Shown here in pieces: positions 62,394 through 64,000 of a stretch of 64,000 nt of DNA. Each line of letters opens with the position of its first letter. Positions within the stretch are counted from its first letter, which is position 1. A program made the translations under genes and the position numbers. Origin of the DNA: Alphaproteobacteria bacterium (GTDB lineage Bacteria; Pseudomonadota; Alphaproteobacteria; Elsterales; Elsteraceae); the NCBI GenBank assembly GCA_013298565.1, contig JAAFIC010000005.1:20494-84493 (forward strand), in the 5' to 3' direction. Under the pieces are notes generated by a model that was given only the letters and a program-made list of their open reading frames with translations, was not told the DNA's origin and made no database searches.

Positions 62394-63268
62394 TACGTTG
62401 GCTCACTCGCCAAAACCCGCCGCGTTGCATAGAGCGCCACGGCGGCAGCGTTCGAGACGTTCAGCGAGGCGAACTCGCCTGCGGTCGGCAGATGGCCCAA
62501 TATATCGCAGGTCTCGCCCGTCAGGCGGCGCAGGCCAGGGCCTTCCGCCCCCAATACGAGGGCAATGCGGCCCGGACGTAAAACCGATTCCAATTGCTTT
62601 TCGGCACTGCCTTCAAGCCCAATGACCCACACATCAGCTTCCTGTAGCTGACGAATAGTGCGGGATAGGTTGACGACGCGCACGACCGGCACGGCTTCCA
62701 GCGCGCCCGAGGCGGTTTTCGCCAAGGTGCCTGTTGCGGCGGCGGCATTGCGATCCGGCATAATCAGCGCCGTTACGCCGAACACAGCGCAGGAGCGCAA
62801 AATCGCCCCCACATTGTGCGGGTCGGTGACTTGATCGAGCAACACGAACAGCGCATCCGGGGTAGCGGAAAACAGCACATCCTCCAACCCCAGCTCCTGC
62901 AAGGGGTCGGCCAGCAGCGCCACGCCTTGATGCACCGCGCCTGCGGGCAGATGGCGGTCGATCTCGGCACGATCAACGATGGTCGGGGTTAAGCCCGCGT
63001 TCGTCGGATCCTTGGCAGGGGGCCAATCTTTCGCAGCTTCCGGGGTAAGCAGCAGTTGGCGGCAGGTGCGCTCGGGGTTTGCCAGCGCCGCCCGGACCGC
63101 GTGATGGCCGAACAGCCAGTTCTGGTTCGGTCCGCCATCCGCCCGCCCGCCGCTGCGGTGTCCGCGTGCAGCGTCTGTGCGCGGGGCGTCCTGTCCTTTG
63201 GGGGCGGGGGGGGCAGACAGGCGCGGGCCTCGGGAAGCGCGGGGACGCGGCGGACGGGATGGGGGCAT
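62393..63268 (-). CDS. rlmB: 23S rRNA (guanosine(2251)-2'-O)-methyltransferase (TrmH/SpoU family)
   Basis: LFGHHAVRAALANPERTCRQLLL; LDQVTDPHNVGAILRSCAVFG; LNVSNAAAVALYATRR. Confidence 0.93.
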   Translation of the reverse strand: MPPSRPPRPRASRGPRLSAPPAPKGQDAPRTDAARGHRSGGRADGGPNQNWLFGHHAVRAALANPERTCRQLLLTPEAAKDWPPAKDPTNAGLTPTIVDRAEIDRHLPAGAVHQGVALLADPLQELGLEDVLFSATPDALFVLLDQVTDPHNVGAILRSCAVFGVTALIMPDRNAAAATGTLAKTASGALEAVPVVRVVNLSRTIRQLQEADVWVIGLEGSAEKQLESVLRPGRIALVLGAEGPGLRRLTGETCDILGHLPTAGEFASLNVSNAAAVALYATRRVLASEPT

Positions 63269-63403
63269 GGGGTGCGGTCAGGTCACAAATAAGAGACAAA
63301 GAGACCCTTAGTGTGCGCTGGCGCGCGCACCGGAGCAAGAGATTAACAAAAGCAGGCGCTGTCATAAAACCGCCGGAAACAGGACTCCGAATGCTCATAT
63401 TGA

Positions 63404-63431
63404 TTGACAGGGCGGGGGGGAATCCAATACT
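63404..63431 (+). promoter_or_regulatory. Putative sigma70-like promoter for the tRNA-Tyr/tRNA-Gly/tuf unit
   Basis: TTGACA (63404-63409), 16-nt spacer, AATACT (63426-63431). Confidence 0.5.
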
Positions 63432-63476
63432 CCCGTTTCCGTCGCGGCGGTTGGCAACAATCGTCCGGGAACCCTG

Positions 63477-63562
63477 GGAGGGGTGGCCGAGCGGTCAATG
63501 GCAGCAGACTGTAAATCTGCCGACGAATGTCTACGTTGGTTCAAATCCAACTCCCTCCACCA
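63477..63562 (+). tRNA. tRNA-Tyr (anticodon GTA), CCA encoded
   Basis: Acceptor GGAGGGG/TCCCTCC, long variable arm, GTTGG-TTCAAAT-CCAAC T-arm, anticodon loop ACTGTAAATCT. Confidence 0.95.
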
Positions 63563-63703
63563 AGGTTCCCAGAAGTTCGGTTTGCCGGACTGCGGCACTC
63601 CTGAAGCGGTCGTACCCGATGATCCAGAAGAACAATGTTCGTCGGGATTAACGGTTGCGGACCGCTGCTGGCGTATGGATTAGAGTTGATCGGGTGCGGT
63701 CTG

Positions 63704-63777
63704 GCGGGTGTAGCTCAACGGTAGAGCCCCAGCCTTCCAAGCTGGTTGTGAGGGTTCGATTCCCTTCACCCGCTCCA
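63704..63777 (+). tRNA. tRNA-Gly (anticodon TCC), CCA encoded
   Basis: Acceptor GCGGGTG/CACCCGC, anticodon arm CCAGC-CTTCCAA-GCTGG. Confidence 0.96.
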
Positions 63778-63873
63778 GCGCCGCCCAAGATCGCTCGCGT
63801 TCGGCGTTAGCACCCGCCCCCCGTTGGACCCATTCGTGGTCGTTACCTTAGGTTTAGAGGAAGTCTCCAGTCC

Positions 63874-64000
63874 ATGGCGAAGGCTAAATTTGAGCGGAAC
63901 AAGCCGCATTGCAACATTGGCACGATTGGTCACGTTGACCACGGGAAGACCTCGCTGACGGCCGCGATCACGAAGATTTTGGCGGAATCGGGTGGGGCAA
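63874..64000 (+). CDS. tuf: Elongation factor Tu (partial, runs off the right edge)
   Basis: [42 protein letters not shown]. Confidence 0.97.
   Translation, partial: MAKAKFERNKPHCNIGTIGHVDHGKTSLTAAITKILAESGGA

Overview
64 kb of gapless, GC-rich bacterial chromosome. Gene content and order suggest an alphaproteobacterium, probably Rhodospirillales-like (inference). It is mostly housekeeping: sucA(partial)-sucD-sucC-mdh, maeB, phoR-pstSCAB-phoU-phoB, an MCP, lppC / rsmI-yraN-gshB, cobS-cobT, a CheZ-like gene, a thiolase plus PhaC-like pair, a nucleoside import/salvage cluster (BMP-type ABC transporter, cdd, DUF1491, punA, deoC, deoA), photolyase, a dipeptide-type ABC operon with an S58-type peptidase, recQ, rlmB, tRNA-Tyr, tRNA-Gly and the start of tuf. 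There is no CRISPR array, prophage or complete IS element. The most unusual signal is a dispersed family of modular intergenic hairpin elements: composite copies at 23599-23735, 37950-38087 and 38087-38281 (inverted), and solo modules at 31875-31912 and 50803-50836. One module is always an 11-bp stem / 12-nt loop / 11-bp stem with covarying stem bases and a central TTAA. In several copies the outer TAG of the hairpin is the stop codon of the flanking gene, and at 50803-50836 it serves both convergent genes. Other notable items are three decayed or chimeric toxin-antitoxin loci, a 161-bp IS5-like MITE with a TGA target duplication, in-frame C-terminal tandem repeats in two genes, and a DUF3422-like gene remnant.
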